Positions 40,092 through 49,950 of a stretch of DNA of 63,673 nt are shown here, piece by piece. Source of the stretch: Lachnospiraceae bacterium (lineage in GTDB: Bacteria; Bacillota; Clostridia; Lachnospirales; Lachnospiraceae). The DNA lies in the NCBI GenBank assembly GCA_017938405.1, contig JAGBBP010000039.1, positions 1 through 63,673 of the forward strand. The letters run 5' to 3'. The position numbers and the translations under genes were made by a program. Each line of letters begins with the position of its first letter. The first letter of the stretch is position 1. The notes under the pieces are model-generated. The model made no database searches, had not been told where the DNA came from, and saw only the letters and a list, made by a program, of their open reading frames with translations.

Positions 40092-41967
40092 TTGCTGCCA
40101 CCTCCTGTTCTGCTTTTTCTGTGTCTTCGATATAATACTGCGCCTGAATCTTAAACATCTCCGCGTAAGCACCGTTTTTCTCCATGAGCTCGGCATGAGT
40201 GCCGTACTCTACCATTTCTCCGTCCGCAAACATTGCTACATGACCGCAGAACTGGGTGGAGCTCAAACGGTGGCTGATGTACACCGCTGTCTTTCCGCCG
40301 ATTAACTTATCAAAATCCTCGTAAAGCTTTGCTTCCGCCAAAGCATCCAATGCCGCCGTCGGCTCATCCAGGACTACCACCGGAGCATCCTTATACAATG
40401 CTCTTGCCAGTGCCAGTTTCTGCTTTTCGCCACCGGACAAATCCACACCATCATCGTACACAATCTTAAGAAGCTCTGTCTTTGTGCCCTTCGGTAAGGA
40501 AACAATCTTTTCCGTAAGCCCTGCCGCCTCTAGGCATTCCTTTGCCTTCGCTCCGTCGGTGCGCTCCGGCTCCTTCATGGACACATTTTCCTCCATCGGG
40601 AAAGCAAACAATTCTACCTGCTGGAACACCGGTGCAAACGCTTCGTAATAGCTCTCCTTATTATACTCTCTTACATCCACACCGTTCAGTAAAATGCGAC
40701 CCTCCGTCGGCTCATACAACCGGAGCAGCAGCTTTATCATGGTGGACTTTCCGGCACCGTTTAAGCCTACCACCGCCAGACGTTCTCCCGCCGCCAAGGT
40801 CAGATTCAGGTTGCGAAGTGCGTAACGCTCTGCCTTCGGATACTTGAAAGACACATTTTCAAATACAAACTCGTACTTTTCCGCTTTCGGCAATTCCTTA
40901 CCGTCCTTCTTATCGTCGCCGCCGTCAAAATCAAGGAAGCTTCGGAAATCATCCACCTCACGGCTCCGTGCCATCACGCCCGCCACACCGTTTAACAAGG
41001 TAGAAACATATTCAAAGAAGGTTCCCGCAGAAGCCAGATAAAGAGTGAAGTTACCGATAGTCAGCTCGCCCCGTACCATGGAACGTACCAGCCACGCATA
41101 CACCAAAATCTGAGACAGACACCAGAATACATTTCCCGAAACGCTGGTCCAGAACCAGAAGGTGGCATTGACCTTCTGCGCCTCGTAACGGGTCTTGTTA
41201 AGCTCCTCATACTTCTCCTTCAGCCATCCTCTCAGGCCGAACATGCGGATATCCTTTGCCGCCTCGAAGTTGGTGGTCACATTCTGCATATACCAACGCT
41301 TTCTCCACCAGGTAGCAAGCGGGTCCCACACACGCATCTTCGTAATCTTATTGGTACGATTCACAATAAGGAAGTGGATTACCGCAATGCCCACCATAAG
41401 CAGCACCAGCCATACATTTAAGGTACTTAAGATACCCATACCGAGAAGCACCGTCGTTACCGATTCCAGCAAACGGGTCGACTCACGCATCATACCTTCG
41501 ATACCGTTGTTATTATCGTTGCTGGCTCTCTGAGCCTTCTGATAGCAATCCATCACATCCGGATTTTCCAAATGCTCAAAATCAATCTTCATGGCCTTGC
41601 GGTTTGTCATAAGCATCATATACAAACGGGCTCCGATGTACCGCCAGCCGATGCCGTAATGGTAATAAGTGGTGGTTAAGGTCAAAAGCAGCTGGAACAC
41701 CGTCACACACACCATCAACCCTAACAATTCATTTCTTGTTCCTTCTCCCGTAATCAAGTCCAATATAAGCTTCGGAAGGAAGGTCCAGAAGTACCGCATC
41801 AGCGGTTCACAAACCGCACCCAGTACAATCAACAGCAAAATCTTCTTATCATACCGAATCATGTGCTTCAACACAAAGCCCATGTTCTGAAATAAACCGT
41901 ATTCCTTGTGGAGCGGATTCTTGTTTTCGTTCCCCTGCTCCTTCTGTTTCTTCTTTTCTCGTTTCAT
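40078..41967 (-). CDS. ABC exporter half-transporter A (membrane plus ATPase)
   Basis: A 629-residue fused exporter subunit, with a charged N-terminus (MKREKKKQKEQGNENKNPLH), a membrane domain (about residues 35-330), Walker A GLNGAGKST near 415, Q-loop FQQVELFAF, signature DLSGGEKQKLALARAL near 517 and Walker B VVVLDEPTAALD near 540. Both halves keep the D-loop and the switch histidine (SHRLSS), so both ATP sites look intact. It starts 15 bases after the XRE gene, in the same operon. Confidence 0.9.
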   Translation of the reverse strand: MKREKKKQKEQGNENKNPLHKEYGLFQNMGFVLKHMIRYDKKILLLIVLGAVCEPLMRYFWTFLPKLILDLITGEGTRNELLGLMVCVTVFQLLLTLTTTYYHYGIGWRYIGARLYMMLMTNRKAMKIDFEHLENPDVMDCYQKAQRASNDNNNGIEGMMRESTRLLESVTTVLLGMGILSTLNVWLVLLMVGIAVIHFLIVNRTNKITKMRVWDPLATWWRKRWYMQNVTTNFEAAKDIRMFGLRGWLKEKYEELNKTRYEAQKVNATFWFWTSVSGNVFWCLSQILVYAWLVRSMVRGELTIGNFTLYLASAGTFFEYVSTLLNGVAGVMARSREVDDFRSFLDFDGGDDKKDGKELPKAEKYEFVFENVSFKYPKAERYALRNLNLTLAAGERLAVVGLNGAGKSTMIKLLLRLYEPTEGRILLNGVDVREYNKESYYEAFAPVFQQVELFAFPMEENVSMKEPERTDGAKAKECLEAAGLTEKIVSLPKGTKTELLKIVYDDGVDLSGGEKQKLALARALYKDAPVVVLDEPTAALDALAEAKLYEDFDKLIGGKTAVYISHRLSSTQFCGHVAMFADGEMVEYGTHAELMEKNGAYAEMFKIQAQYYIEDTEKAEQEVAANGEE

Positions 41968-41982
41968 CGTTTCTTCCCCTCT

Positions 41983-42894
41983 CTATTTCTTCCCCGGCTT
42001 CTGCAAAAAGTCCATCTGGTCCCGTTCCAACCATGCCTTATCCGAACATCCGATGGACATTGCGTAACTTCCCGGCGGATGTATCATCATATCCGCACCT
42101 GCCAACAAAAGTAATACCGTGCAGGCCACTGCGCCGTCTACCGCATACAGCGGCTCACTTTTATCAAACTCATCCAAAACAGACAGTTCAAACAAAATCT
42201 TATTTCCTTGTTGCGGTCCCATCTTCTTTATATAACCGATGGCTTCTTCGGCCTGCGTCTCACTGATACCTACTTTCTTTGCTATTGTCGATACGGATAC
42301 CCCGTTTCCCGCATCCAGGGAAAGCAAATAGAACAACACCTCCAAATTCTCTTTCTTTCCCAGAAATGCAAACAATGCTACCAATTCATCCGTCACCTTA
42401 AAGTAGGAAGCAAACCCATTCTCCGGTCGTTTCATTACGGTAAAGAACTCCAAATTCTTATTTAACCGGAAGAAATTGAAACCGGACTTATCATACAATG
42501 TAGACACAATCACATGTTCTCCCTCCGACCGTGTCCGGTCGAAATACTGCTTATTTTCCGGCCACAAACCAAGCTGCATGGCCCAAATGTATTTCATAAT
42601 CCGGTCCATATGTTCGCTGTGATCATAATCCGGCGGCACATTGATTCCTTTGATTGCCTCCAATAACTGCTGTTCCAGCGATACATTATCCTTCGCCCTT
42701 CCGTACAGATAATCAATGGACACCTCAAAGTAATCCGCAATCTGCGGAAGAAGATCTCCGTCCGGGTAGCTTCCGTTCTCCCATTTGGACACTGCCTGCG
42801 GGCTAACCCCCAAGTGATTTGCCAACTGCTCCTGGGTGACTCCCCTGTTCTTTCGCAAGGTCTGTAAGGTGGTTGAAAAAGTCGTTCCTGCCAT
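41983..42894 (-). CDS. XRE regulator of the ABC exporter operon
   Basis: A 303-residue protein. Helix-turn-helix in residues 5-60 (LQTLRKNRGVTQEQLANHLG, then VSPQAVSKWENG). The rest (about 75-300) is a larger sensor-type region; near residues 195-225 it contains a second possible winged-helix segment, VSVSTIAKKVGISETQAEEA. The ATG at 42892-42894 follows AAAGGGG by 9 bases. Direct placement 15 bases before the exporter genes indicates that it regulates them. Effector unknown. Confidence 0.82.
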   Translation of the reverse strand: MAGTTFSTTLQTLRKNRGVTQEQLANHLGVSPQAVSKWENGSYPDGDLLPQIADYFEVSIDYLYGRAKDNVSLEQQLLEAIKGINVPPDYDHSEHMDRIMKYIWAMQLGLWPENKQYFDRTRSEGEHVIVSTLYDKSGFNFFRLNKNLEFFTVMKRPENGFASYFKVTDELVALFAFLGKKENLEVLFYLLSLDAGNGVSVSTIAKKVGISETQAEEAIGYIKKMGPQQGNKILFELSVLDEFDKSEPLYAVDGAVACTVLLLLAGADMMIHPPGSYAMSIGCSDKAWLERDQMDFLQKPGKK

Positions 42895-43061
42895 GCTCAA
42901 ATTCCCCTTTCGGTTGTGTTGAGTTTAGTATATCACATCTTTTGGTTGAGTGGTAGTTCTAAAATCAACTGTAACTTCATTTTTCGTGGTGAAATTATCC
43001 ATTTTCCCACTTTTAGTTGTTCCTCGTAGACTCTTCCACAAAACAAAGAATTCCTTTGCCC

Positions 43062-43499
43062 TTAATTCTCCGCATAGTAGCGTTTCATAATCTCTTTTAC
43101 CGCAGTCTCCGTACCGCTTAAGATAATACGCATATTCTTTTTGTGCCACTCCATACCGAACTGTAACGTCTCATCCTCCTGTTCCTTCATCCGCTCGCAG
43201 AAAAACTCCGCCGCCTGCTTTGCTTCCTCCCGTTCCATGCAAAAGTCTAAAATCACACAGGTTTGATTCTCTTTTTTTGCATCCTGCAACATAAAGTCGT
43301 TTACAATCGCATTTCTCTTGGCACGAACTCCCGGTTTTACTGCCGGATGCGTCAAAAAGGCTTCATATTCCTCTTCGGAAAACCTCCACACACCGTCTAC
43401 CTTCTCGCCCTTTAAAAGCCCCTGACGCAAATAATTCCGCAGCGTTCTGGTGGTAAGCCCCGTCATCATCGCAATATCATTCATTGTATACCATGTCAT
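43062..43499 (-). CDS. MerR-like helix-turn-helix protein
   Basis: A 145-residue protein. The N-terminal winged helix-turn-helix (MTWYTMNDIAMMTGLTTRTL, then RNYLRQGLLKGEKVDG and FSEEEYEAFL) resembles MerR/excisionase DNA-binding domains. The C-terminal half (about 75-145) has no recognised domain; it has a predicted alpha/beta pattern (CVILDFCME, MRIILSGTE). The ribosome binding site is GGAGG. It lies alone between the exporter operon and the zinc-ribbon cluster. Target unknown. Confidence 0.75.
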   Translation of the reverse strand: MTWYTMNDIAMMTGLTTRTLRNYLRQGLLKGEKVDGVWRFSEEEYEAFLTHPAVKPGVRAKRNAIVNDFMLQDAKKENQTCVILDFCMEREEAKQAAEFFCERMKEQEDETLQFGMEWHKKNMRIILSGTETAVKEIMKRYYAEN

Positions 43500-43613
43500 A
43501 ATTTCATCCTCCGTTGTATTTCAATTATTTTCACAAGCCTTGTACTATCAGTATACAGGAGGCTCTGCATAAGAAGCAACAGGAAAACAAGTGACTTTTT
43601 CCTAGGAAAACAA

Positions 43614-43648
43614 AGAAGCCCGTGACACAGTTTCTGTCACAGGCTTCT
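43614..43648 (-). terminator. Rho-independent terminator of the zinc-ribbon/citrate synthase operon
   Basis: On the minus strand, AGAAGCC and TGTGACA pair with TGTCAC and GGGCTTCT, followed by TTGTTTT, about 40 bases after the stop. Confidence 0.75.
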
Positions 43649-43688
43649 GTTACCTCAACTTTTCCTTCTATTTCTCTTGTATCTTACG

Positions 43689-46229
43689 TTACGCTGCGGT
43701 GCTTTCCGCTACATCTTCTTCCACCGGTTCGGTTGCCGCATCCCCGTCTTCTGCCGAAGTCTCCCCTTCTACCGGTGTCTCCCCTTCCGCCGGAATCTCA
43801 CCTTCTTCCGGAACCACTGTCGGATCTTCCGGGGTTACCACAGTTTCCTCTACCGGTGCCTGCATCTTCTCAACCGTATAGTTGATATGCCCGTCACGAA
43901 CCGGTAATGCTGCGCTCACTGCCTCTTCCGGAGTTAAAAATCCGTAAAAATCCCATACATTCATAGCACCTTCCGTACCGTATACGATTTCCTCACCCAA
44001 CTGCTTGGAAAACAGATTTTCCTGTAACGTCTGGATACATTCTCCTACCGTCACCACACCATCGGTCAACTGTGCATTTTCAAAACGCACCATGGTATAA
44101 AGATCAAAATTCTCAGTCAAATCCTCATACGCCAGTCCGATATTAGCCTTTAATAATACCGCATATTCTTTACTGCGGCTCGGAATCTGACTGTAAACCA
44201 AATAAGAATCCACCTTTTCTACACTGTTTATGGTAATACGGTCTCCCCATTCCGTCATTGCTTCCCGGAACTTTGTATCTGCCGTTGCTGCCACCGTGGT
44301 ATCATCCGCTTTCCCCCAAGCAGCTGAATCTACGACGTCTTCCTCCACACGAGATACACTGTCCACCTTACGATAGAGCACATGTCCCATACGAATCTCA
44401 TTTCCTAACGCCAACGCCTCATCCAGAGTCTGGTAACCGTAATACCACCATACGTTTTTCGGGGAAGAGAACCACCAGTCACGGATTTCCTCTTCTCCCA
44501 GCATTTTGGAAAACTCACCGTTCACAGTCTTTTGGGTACTATAGTCCGCAGTTAACTTCCCATCCGCACCAAGCGTTACGTTTTGATATCTTACCACATA
44601 ATAGTACGGGAAGTCTTCCTCCATATCCGCATATTCCAATCTTGCATCTACTTTCAATACCACATCAAGGCAAGTCTTCGGCATACCTGCAGAAAGAATG
44701 TCACTGCTGTACAGCATGGTATTTACACAAGTAACACCGTTTACACTGGCCGCAGCTTCCCAATTCCAAATGGTACCCAAAAACTGAGACACCGCATCTG
44801 CAATCAACGCTTCCGGATTGCCTGCTTTGATGCTCTGAAGTTCTGCGGCAAAGTCCTTCTTCATCTGCCCGTTTACTGCCTCCGTATAATCCTTATACAC
44901 GAAGTTCTTCGTCTCTACCGATGTCCAGCCGGTCACGTAGTCACTGTATTCGTTCTCCAGAGCTTCCTTGGTTTCATAACCGTAGAAAGTCCAACTTCCG
45001 CCCGGGACATTCACATCCTCTTCATTTACCGGCTCAAACCGCTTGGAGAACCGGTCGCTGGTACGGAACATATCGTACTCATCATAGGAGAAAGAACCAT
45101 CCTCCGATAACATTACATTCTTAAACATTACCGGATAGTAATACTCTACGTTAAGTTCTCTTCCCTCCTTAAATACATTGGCATTTACCTGATAAATCAA
45201 GCCGATTACATTTTTGGTACTGTATCCCATGTCATCCGATTGGGAGATAAAGTGACCTACACACTTCATGTCCTTTACGGAAGATTCCTCATACCAGTAA
45301 TCCTTTACATGGTCGTAAATCGATCTTTCCGCCGCTTCCATCATCGGTTTTACCGCTGCGTCAGTTACCTGCGTATCCTGCAATACATACTCCGTCAATC
45401 CGGATACGGTATAGGATTTTTCCGTCGGGTAAAGCTCATATCCATAGGTCTCCGCAACCCATTCTCTGTTTCCGGCAACATCGAAAGTAATTGTCACTTC
45501 GTCTCCGTTGGATAACCCGTACCGCTCAGACGTTTCGTACCAGAAATAATCCAAATAATCTTCATAATTCTTGATATACACATCCGCATTTCCGTCGCCG
45601 CTGACACCGGAGAAGGTTACCTCAAAATCCTCAAACGGATCGATTTTCTTAATCTCCGGCAGACCGGTTACCGTATATACTACGCTTTCCCCCGTAATAT
45701 CTACCTTATATTCTTCCGCTGCCTTATCCGCATCATATTCCCAGGTAAGGGTAATTTTGTCTCCGTTGGACAGTCCGGTTAAATCCGTCACTTCATACTC
45801 CAACAAATCCACTTCTCTTACAAACTTACTCCAGCGAATCTTCGTATGTTCGGAAATAATCTCTCCGTACGAATCTTCCAACGCATCCTCATCAATGACA
45901 AGCTCCGCCACACCGTAACCGGAGTATCCCGTAACTTCAAAAGAAACCGCTCCGCTCAAATCTACCTGTTCGCGCTTTAAGCTATTGATAAAACAAACCA
46001 CGCCGATAATAATTGCCGCCAAAACCACTACCGCTGCCGGAATTAAAATGAATAACTTATTCACCTTCTTTTTTTCCTTCGGCACCTCGGTCTCCGTCTT
46101 TTTTTCCGGTTCCGGCGTATCTGCCGGTGCCGTTACCGGAGTTTCCTCTGCAACCTCTACTTTCCAGCCGCAATGTCCGCAAAACTTTGCGCCATCCTCC
46201 AGCTTTTCTCCACACTTACCGCAAATCAT
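43689..46229 (-). CDS. Large zinc-ribbon membrane-anchored protein with extracytoplasmic repeats
   Basis: An 846-residue protein. The N-terminal zinc ribbon has C3, C6, C17 and C20 (CGKCGEKL, CGHCGWKV); then an acidic linker; one membrane helix near residues 57-80 (LFILIPAAVVVLAAIIIGVV); and a long extracytoplasmic part. The latter has two beta-rich units that begin VSFEVTGYSGYG and VTFSGVSGDG, then three related units, each ending with W-x-F/Y-Y-G-Y/F plus a T-x-E-A pattern. The tail is an acidic repeat rich in EGE and PE. It resembles TcaA-like zinc-ribbon proteins of Firmicutes in layout only. It starts 27 bases after citrate synthase, so co-transcription is likely. Function unknown. Confidence 0.75.
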   Translation of the reverse strand: MICGKCGEKLEDGAKFCGHCGWKVEVAEETPVTAPADTPEPEKKTETEVPKEKKKVNKLFILIPAAVVVLAAIIIGVVCFINSLKREQVDLSGAVSFEVTGYSGYGVAELVIDEDALEDSYGEIISEHTKIRWSKFVREVDLLEYEVTDLTGLSNGDKITLTWEYDADKAAEEYKVDITGESVVYTVTGLPEIKKIDPFEDFEVTFSGVSGDGNADVYIKNYEDYLDYFWYETSERYGLSNGDEVTITFDVAGNREWVAETYGYELYPTEKSYTVSGLTEYVLQDTQVTDAAVKPMMEAAERSIYDHVKDYWYEESSVKDMKCVGHFISQSDDMGYSTKNVIGLIYQVNANVFKEGRELNVEYYYPVMFKNVMLSEDGSFSYDEYDMFRTSDRFSKRFEPVNEEDVNVPGGSWTFYGYETKEALENEYSDYVTGWTSVETKNFVYKDYTEAVNGQMKKDFAAELQSIKAGNPEALIADAVSQFLGTIWNWEAAASVNGVTCVNTMLYSSDILSAGMPKTCLDVVLKVDARLEYADMEEDFPYYYVVRYQNVTLGADGKLTADYSTQKTVNGEFSKMLGEEEIRDWWFSSPKNVWWYYGYQTLDEALALGNEIRMGHVLYRKVDSVSRVEEDVVDSAAWGKADDTTVAATADTKFREAMTEWGDRITINSVEKVDSYLVYSQIPSRSKEYAVLLKANIGLAYEDLTENFDLYTMVRFENAQLTDGVVTVGECIQTLQENLFSKQLGEEIVYGTEGAMNVWDFYGFLTPEEAVSAALPVRDGHINYTVEKMQAPVEETVVTPEDPTVVPEEGEIPAEGETPVEGETSAEDGDAATEPVEEDVAESTAA

Positions 46230-46256
46230 GATTTTTCCTCCTTAAGTATCTTTCCT

Positions 46257-47618
46257 TTATCGTTCTTCCAGGCTCACGTACTCGCCATCTTTCAAGACAG
46301 CCTTGTATGCCGGACGAATAATCTTATCCTGATTGATTAACTCCTCCATGCGATGGGCACTCCAACCTACAATCCGGGCCATGGCAAACAGCGGGGTAAA
46401 CAATTCCGCCGGAAGATCCAGCATACTGTAAATAAATCCGCTGTAGAAGTCCACATTTGCACTGACGCCTTTATAAATCCGGCGTTCCCGTTCAATAATC
46501 TTCGGTCCCATCTCCTCTACCATTTTATACAAACGGTACTCTGCCATCTTTCCTTTTTCTTTTGCCAGCGTCTCCACATACTCCTTTAACAGACAGGAAC
46601 GCGGGTCGGACAAAGAATAAACCGCATGACCCATACCGTAAATCAGGCCCTTTTTATCAAAGGCTTCCTTATGCAAAAGCTTTACCAGATATTCTTCCAC
46701 CTGAGCCGGGTCCTTGGTATCCTTTACGGAATGCTTCAGGTCGTTGAACATCTGCACCACCTTAATATTGGCACCGCCGTGCTTCGGTCCCTTTAAAGAA
46801 CCGAGAGCTGCCGCAATGGCCGCATAAGTGTCCGTCCCGGAAGAAGTCACCACATGGGTCGTAAAGGTGGAATTGTTACCGCCGCCGTGCTCCATGTGAA
46901 GTACCAGTGCCATATCCAGAATCTTCGCTTCCAATTCCGTATACTTCTTATCCGGACGAAGCATCCGCAAAATGTTTTCCGCCGTGGAAAGCTTCGGGTC
47001 CGGGTTGTGAATGTAAAGACTCTTTCCTCTGCCGTAATGATTATAAGCACAATAGCCGTACACCGCCAACATCGGGAATACCGCAATCAGCATAATGCAC
47101 TGGCGAAGCACATTCGGAAGACTGATATCATCCACCTTCTTATCGTAGCAGGCCAAAGTCAGCACACAGCGGGAAATGGTATTCATCATATCCTTACTCG
47201 GTGCCTTCATGACTACATCCCGGACAAAGTTGGTCGGCAGGGTTCTGGATGCATTGAGAAGCTTCTTAAAATCCGACAGTTCACTCTCTGTCGGAAGCTT
47301 CCCGAATAACAAAAGGTACGTTACTTCTTCAAAGCCGAACCTTCCCGCACTTAAAAATCCGTTGCAAATCTCACGAATATCGATACCACGATACCGGAGT
47401 ACACCTTCACACGGCACCTTCTCCCCGTTTTCCATACGAAAAGACGTAATGTCCGAAATCCGGGTCAATCCCGCAACCACGCCGTTTCCGTTTAAGTCAC
47501 GAAGCCCTCTCTTCACATCATGCACCTTGTAAAGCTCCGGATCAATTCCGCTGTTGCTGTGGCAAAGCTCCGCCAACTCCAATATCTCTTGTGAAACCTC
47601 CGTTAATGCTTTTCTCAT
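46257..47618 (-). CDS. gltA: Citrate synthase
   Basis: Condenses acetyl-CoA and oxaloacetate into citrate, at the entry of the (often incomplete) oxidative TCA branch feeding glutamate synthesis. It has 453 residues. Active-site pieces: HMEHGGGNNSTFTTHVVTSS near 237-256 with the first histidine, GLIYGMGHAVYSLSDPR near 331-347 with the second, and the catalytic aspartate in NVDFYSGF near 391-398. The ATG at 47616-47618 follows GGGAGAGAGG. It has no signal peptide. No aconitase or isocitrate dehydrogenase gene is nearby; it is embedded between two genes of unknown function. Confidence 0.95.
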   Translation of the reverse strand: MRKALTEVSQEILELAELCHSNSGIDPELYKVHDVKRGLRDLNGNGVVAGLTRISDITSFRMENGEKVPCEGVLRYRGIDIREICNGFLSAGRFGFEEVTYLLLFGKLPTESELSDFKKLLNASRTLPTNFVRDVVMKAPSKDMMNTISRCVLTLACYDKKVDDISLPNVLRQCIMLIAVFPMLAVYGYCAYNHYGRGKSLYIHNPDPKLSTAENILRMLRPDKKYTELEAKILDMALVLHMEHGGGNNSTFTTHVVTSSGTDTYAAIAAALGSLKGPKHGGANIKVVQMFNDLKHSVKDTKDPAQVEEYLVKLLHKEAFDKKGLIYGMGHAVYSLSDPRSCLLKEYVETLAKEKGKMAEYRLYKMVEEMGPKIIERERRIYKGVSANVDFYSGFIYSMLDLPAELFTPLFAMARIVGWSAHRMEELINQDKIIRPAYKAVLKDGEYVSLEER

Positions 47619-47669
47619 TGACCTCTCTCCCTTTTTCTGAAAATCTTTCAAATACCTCTCTCCTTATAC

Positions 47670-48737
47670 TTAAAATCGTCTGCTACCGCCCGAATGGGAC
47701 CGTCCGCCGCCGCTTCTTCCGCCACCGCCGGAACTACGTCCGCCACTGCTTCTGGAACTGCCGGAGCTTCCGGAGCTTCGCGGTGAATAAGACTTGGATA
47801 CACTGGTCCGGATATAATCATCCCTTTGGGCTGTCAATCCGGAAGTATCGTTCTCCATATAGGTCTTATCGGTTGTGGTTTTTTTACTCCCGTTGTTATT
47901 TACCATAAGGAAAATCCCGATTCCGGCCACCAACACCGGTACAATTACAATCATCGTCCACGGCATCCGGCTCATTTTTCCCTTGAAGGAATTATCTTTA
48001 TAGTAAGGTACATACGTTGTCCCGCCCACCGGCCTTGTGGTATCCGTCGGAAGGGAAGGCACCATTTCCTCTACGGTCATGTAATACGCCGCTTCCTGCG
48101 CAAACAGCTTTACGCCGTACACGTAATCATCTGCCAGAAACCATTCGATAATATCGTCTAACATGTACTCGATGCGATCATCGTTTATCTGTATTTCACA
48201 AAGTCCGTAGCCCTGAATGCATACGCCACGGTTATACGCATCCAGATTCAACAGCATAATTGCCATATCTTCTTTTGCGTATCCGTTGTCACAAAGAGCA
48301 TCCGTACATTCTTCCAAAAAGTATTTTTCATCCTCCGCATTCATTTCTGCCACAAACACACGGATACTGATGTTCCCTTTTAATTCCTGTGCAATAATCC
48401 AATTGCTGATTTCTTCCTGCTCTTCTTCACTAAACTTTCCATAGAAATCATAAATCCGTTGTTCCCCGTTTAAAGTCATTCCGGTAGCACTTAAGTTATC
48501 CGCAAGAATCTGTGCCGCCCGCGCATGCTCCGCGGCATAGGGATCCTCCCAATCTTCTTCCGGCACCACCGGAGCTTCTTCGGAATCCTCCGGTGTCAGG
48601 GTCACCCAATCCGACTCCAAGGTAACCTCACCGGTTTCCTGATCCGCCCTTACGCTTTCGCATGGGAAGAAACCGACTGTCAACAAAAGCAACATTCCTA
48701 TACCGGCAAACAACCGGCAAACTCTCATTTTCTTCAT
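47670..48737 (-). CDS. Secreted/anchored TPM-domain protein with Ser/Gly/Arg tail
   Basis: A 355-residue protein. Signal peptide (RLFAGIGMLLLLTVGFFPC), acidic linker, a TPM (TLP18.3/Psb32/MOLO-1) domain at about residues 70-225 with IYDFYGKFSEEEQEEISNWI, a membrane helix near 258-280 (WTMIVIVPVLVAGIGIFLMV) and a low-complexity SSGGRSSGGGG-type tail of about 50 residues. TPM proteins are small extracytoplasmic modules, some with phosphatase activity. The ATG at 48735-48737 follows AGGAGG by 8 bases. It lies 12 bases after the zinc-ribbon gene. Confidence 0.85.
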   Translation of the reverse strand: MKKMRVCRLFAGIGMLLLLTVGFFPCESVRADQETGEVTLESDWVTLTPEDSEEAPVVPEEDWEDPYAAEHARAAQILADNLSATGMTLNGEQRIYDFYGKFSEEEQEEISNWIIAQELKGNISIRVFVAEMNAEDEKYFLEECTDALCDNGYAKEDMAIMLLNLDAYNRGVCIQGYGLCEIQINDDRIEYMLDDIIEWFLADDYVYGVKLFAQEAAYYMTVEEMVPSLPTDTTRPVGGTTYVPYYKDNSFKGKMSRMPWTMIVIVPVLVAGIGIFLMVNNNGSKKTTTDKTYMENDTSGLTAQRDDYIRTSVSKSYSPRSSGSSGSSRSSGGRSSGGGGRSGGGRSHSGGSRRF

Positions 48738-48749
48738 CTCCGACACCTC

Positions 48750-49841
48750 CTACACCAGAAAATAGGCCAGAAGTGTCAATAACGCAAAACTTCCACCGTA
48801 TAAAATCGAAATCCATTTTGCCACCCGGCCCCAGGAAACCGGCGGCGTTCCTACCACCTTCCCCGTCTGCCCGTTCATGGCATACAGCATCTTTTCACCC
48901 TTGTATTCGTAAGTTAACAGCCACACCGGAAGCAGGGTATAATACTCCTGTTGCTTCTCTTCCACACTGTTTTGGTTGTTATATGTAGTGGTAGAATACC
49001 CTTTGATGGTGGATTTGAGGTAACTTTGTGCGTATCCGTTTACCCGTTCCTTTATCCGTGGCAGTAACCCTTCCGCATCCACGCCGTACTTTTCCGCCTG
49101 AAAGCCGGCCAGATACCCCGGTTCAAACTTCCGTAATCTCCGGTAATCGTAAGGCTCCAAAAGGTCCATCATGGCATCGTCCAGCTTTACGGATGCATCT
49201 GCCGGCACCTTCTTAAAATTCAGATTTGCCCTGCGGTATACATGATAATACTTGGTTTCATGGATAATGTAATCGCCCCGGCGATAGGAACGCTTCTTGG
49301 TACAGTTACAATCCGCCTCCGCATTCACGTTCATATCATAAAGCCAGAACGGTACATAAATCCCGATGATTTCTCCCAGTCTTTTTTCCGTCATAAAATC
49401 CTTCGGCGTCAAAAGGCCGTTCTTTGCCCACTTCCGGAATCCGGCTTTGGCCTCCTCCTTGGATACCGTAAACGGAATCACCTTATCCGGTGCCAGTTTC
49501 CCCTGCAACCGTTCTCCGAAAGCTACCGCTGACCCGCAATACGGGCAATGAGTGGCGCTGACTTCCGGTTCCGTCACAATGGCGGCACCGCAGCTTTCGC
49601 ACATAAATTCCTGCTCTTCCTCATACACGGAAGTCTCTTTTTCTTCCACCTCGTTCGAAAACTCCGATTCATCCGGAATCGTGCTGCCGTCAAAGAGTTC
49701 CTGCACAATCTCCTCTTCTTCTATTTCCGGAGCATCTTCCACCGCCTGTTCAAACTGACAGCTTCTGCACTGCAGTTTCCCAAGCTCACTGTCATACTCC
49801 ATTCCGCCACCGCATTGCGGACACTTAAAATCAATTACCAT
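48750..49841 (-). CDS. Double zinc-ribbon membrane protein (TFIIB-type zinc-ribbon family)
   Basis: A 363-residue protein. The first zinc ribbon is FKCPQCGGGM with LQCRSCQFE (residues 5-29) and the second is FMCESCGAAI with HCPYCGSAV (about 78-106). Then comes a soluble domain with KVIPFTVSKEEAKAGFRKW and WLYDMNVNAEADCNC, and one C-terminal membrane helix (ISILYGGSFALLTLLAYFLV). Such proteins are common in Clostridia near TPM proteins; their role is not known. The ATG at 49839-49841 follows GGGAG; the frame is open further upstream but without a ribosome binding site. Confidence 0.78.
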   Translation of the reverse strand: MVIDFKCPQCGGGMEYDSELGKLQCRSCQFEQAVEDAPEIEEEEIVQELFDGSTIPDESEFSNEVEEKETSVYEEEQEFMCESCGAAIVTEPEVSATHCPYCGSAVAFGERLQGKLAPDKVIPFTVSKEEAKAGFRKWAKNGLLTPKDFMTEKRLGEIIGIYVPFWLYDMNVNAEADCNCTKKRSYRRGDYIIHETKYYHVYRRANLNFKKVPADASVKLDDAMMDLLEPYDYRRLRKFEPGYLAGFQAEKYGVDAEGLLPRIKERVNGYAQSYLKSTIKGYSTTTYNNQNSVEEKQQEYYTLLPVWLLTYEYKGEKMLYAMNGQTGKVVGTPPVSWGRVAKWISILYGGSFALLTLLAYFLV

Positions 49842-49950
49842 CTTCTCACTCCCTACTAATTTTCGGAAATAATTGAAACATTTCCCTAATATTATACTAA
49901 TATAAAACCGGGGTGAAGTCAATAAAAAAGAGTCACTATAAGCCCTTAAC

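Noticed and set aside
42925..43149. 74-codon minus-strand frame after the MerR-like gene
   Set aside because: It overlaps the end of the real gene in another frame and lacks a ribosome binding site.
46257..47618. Riboswitch upstream of citrate synthase
   Set aside because: Only 51 bases separate it from the TPM gene, with no structure beyond the ribosome binding site.
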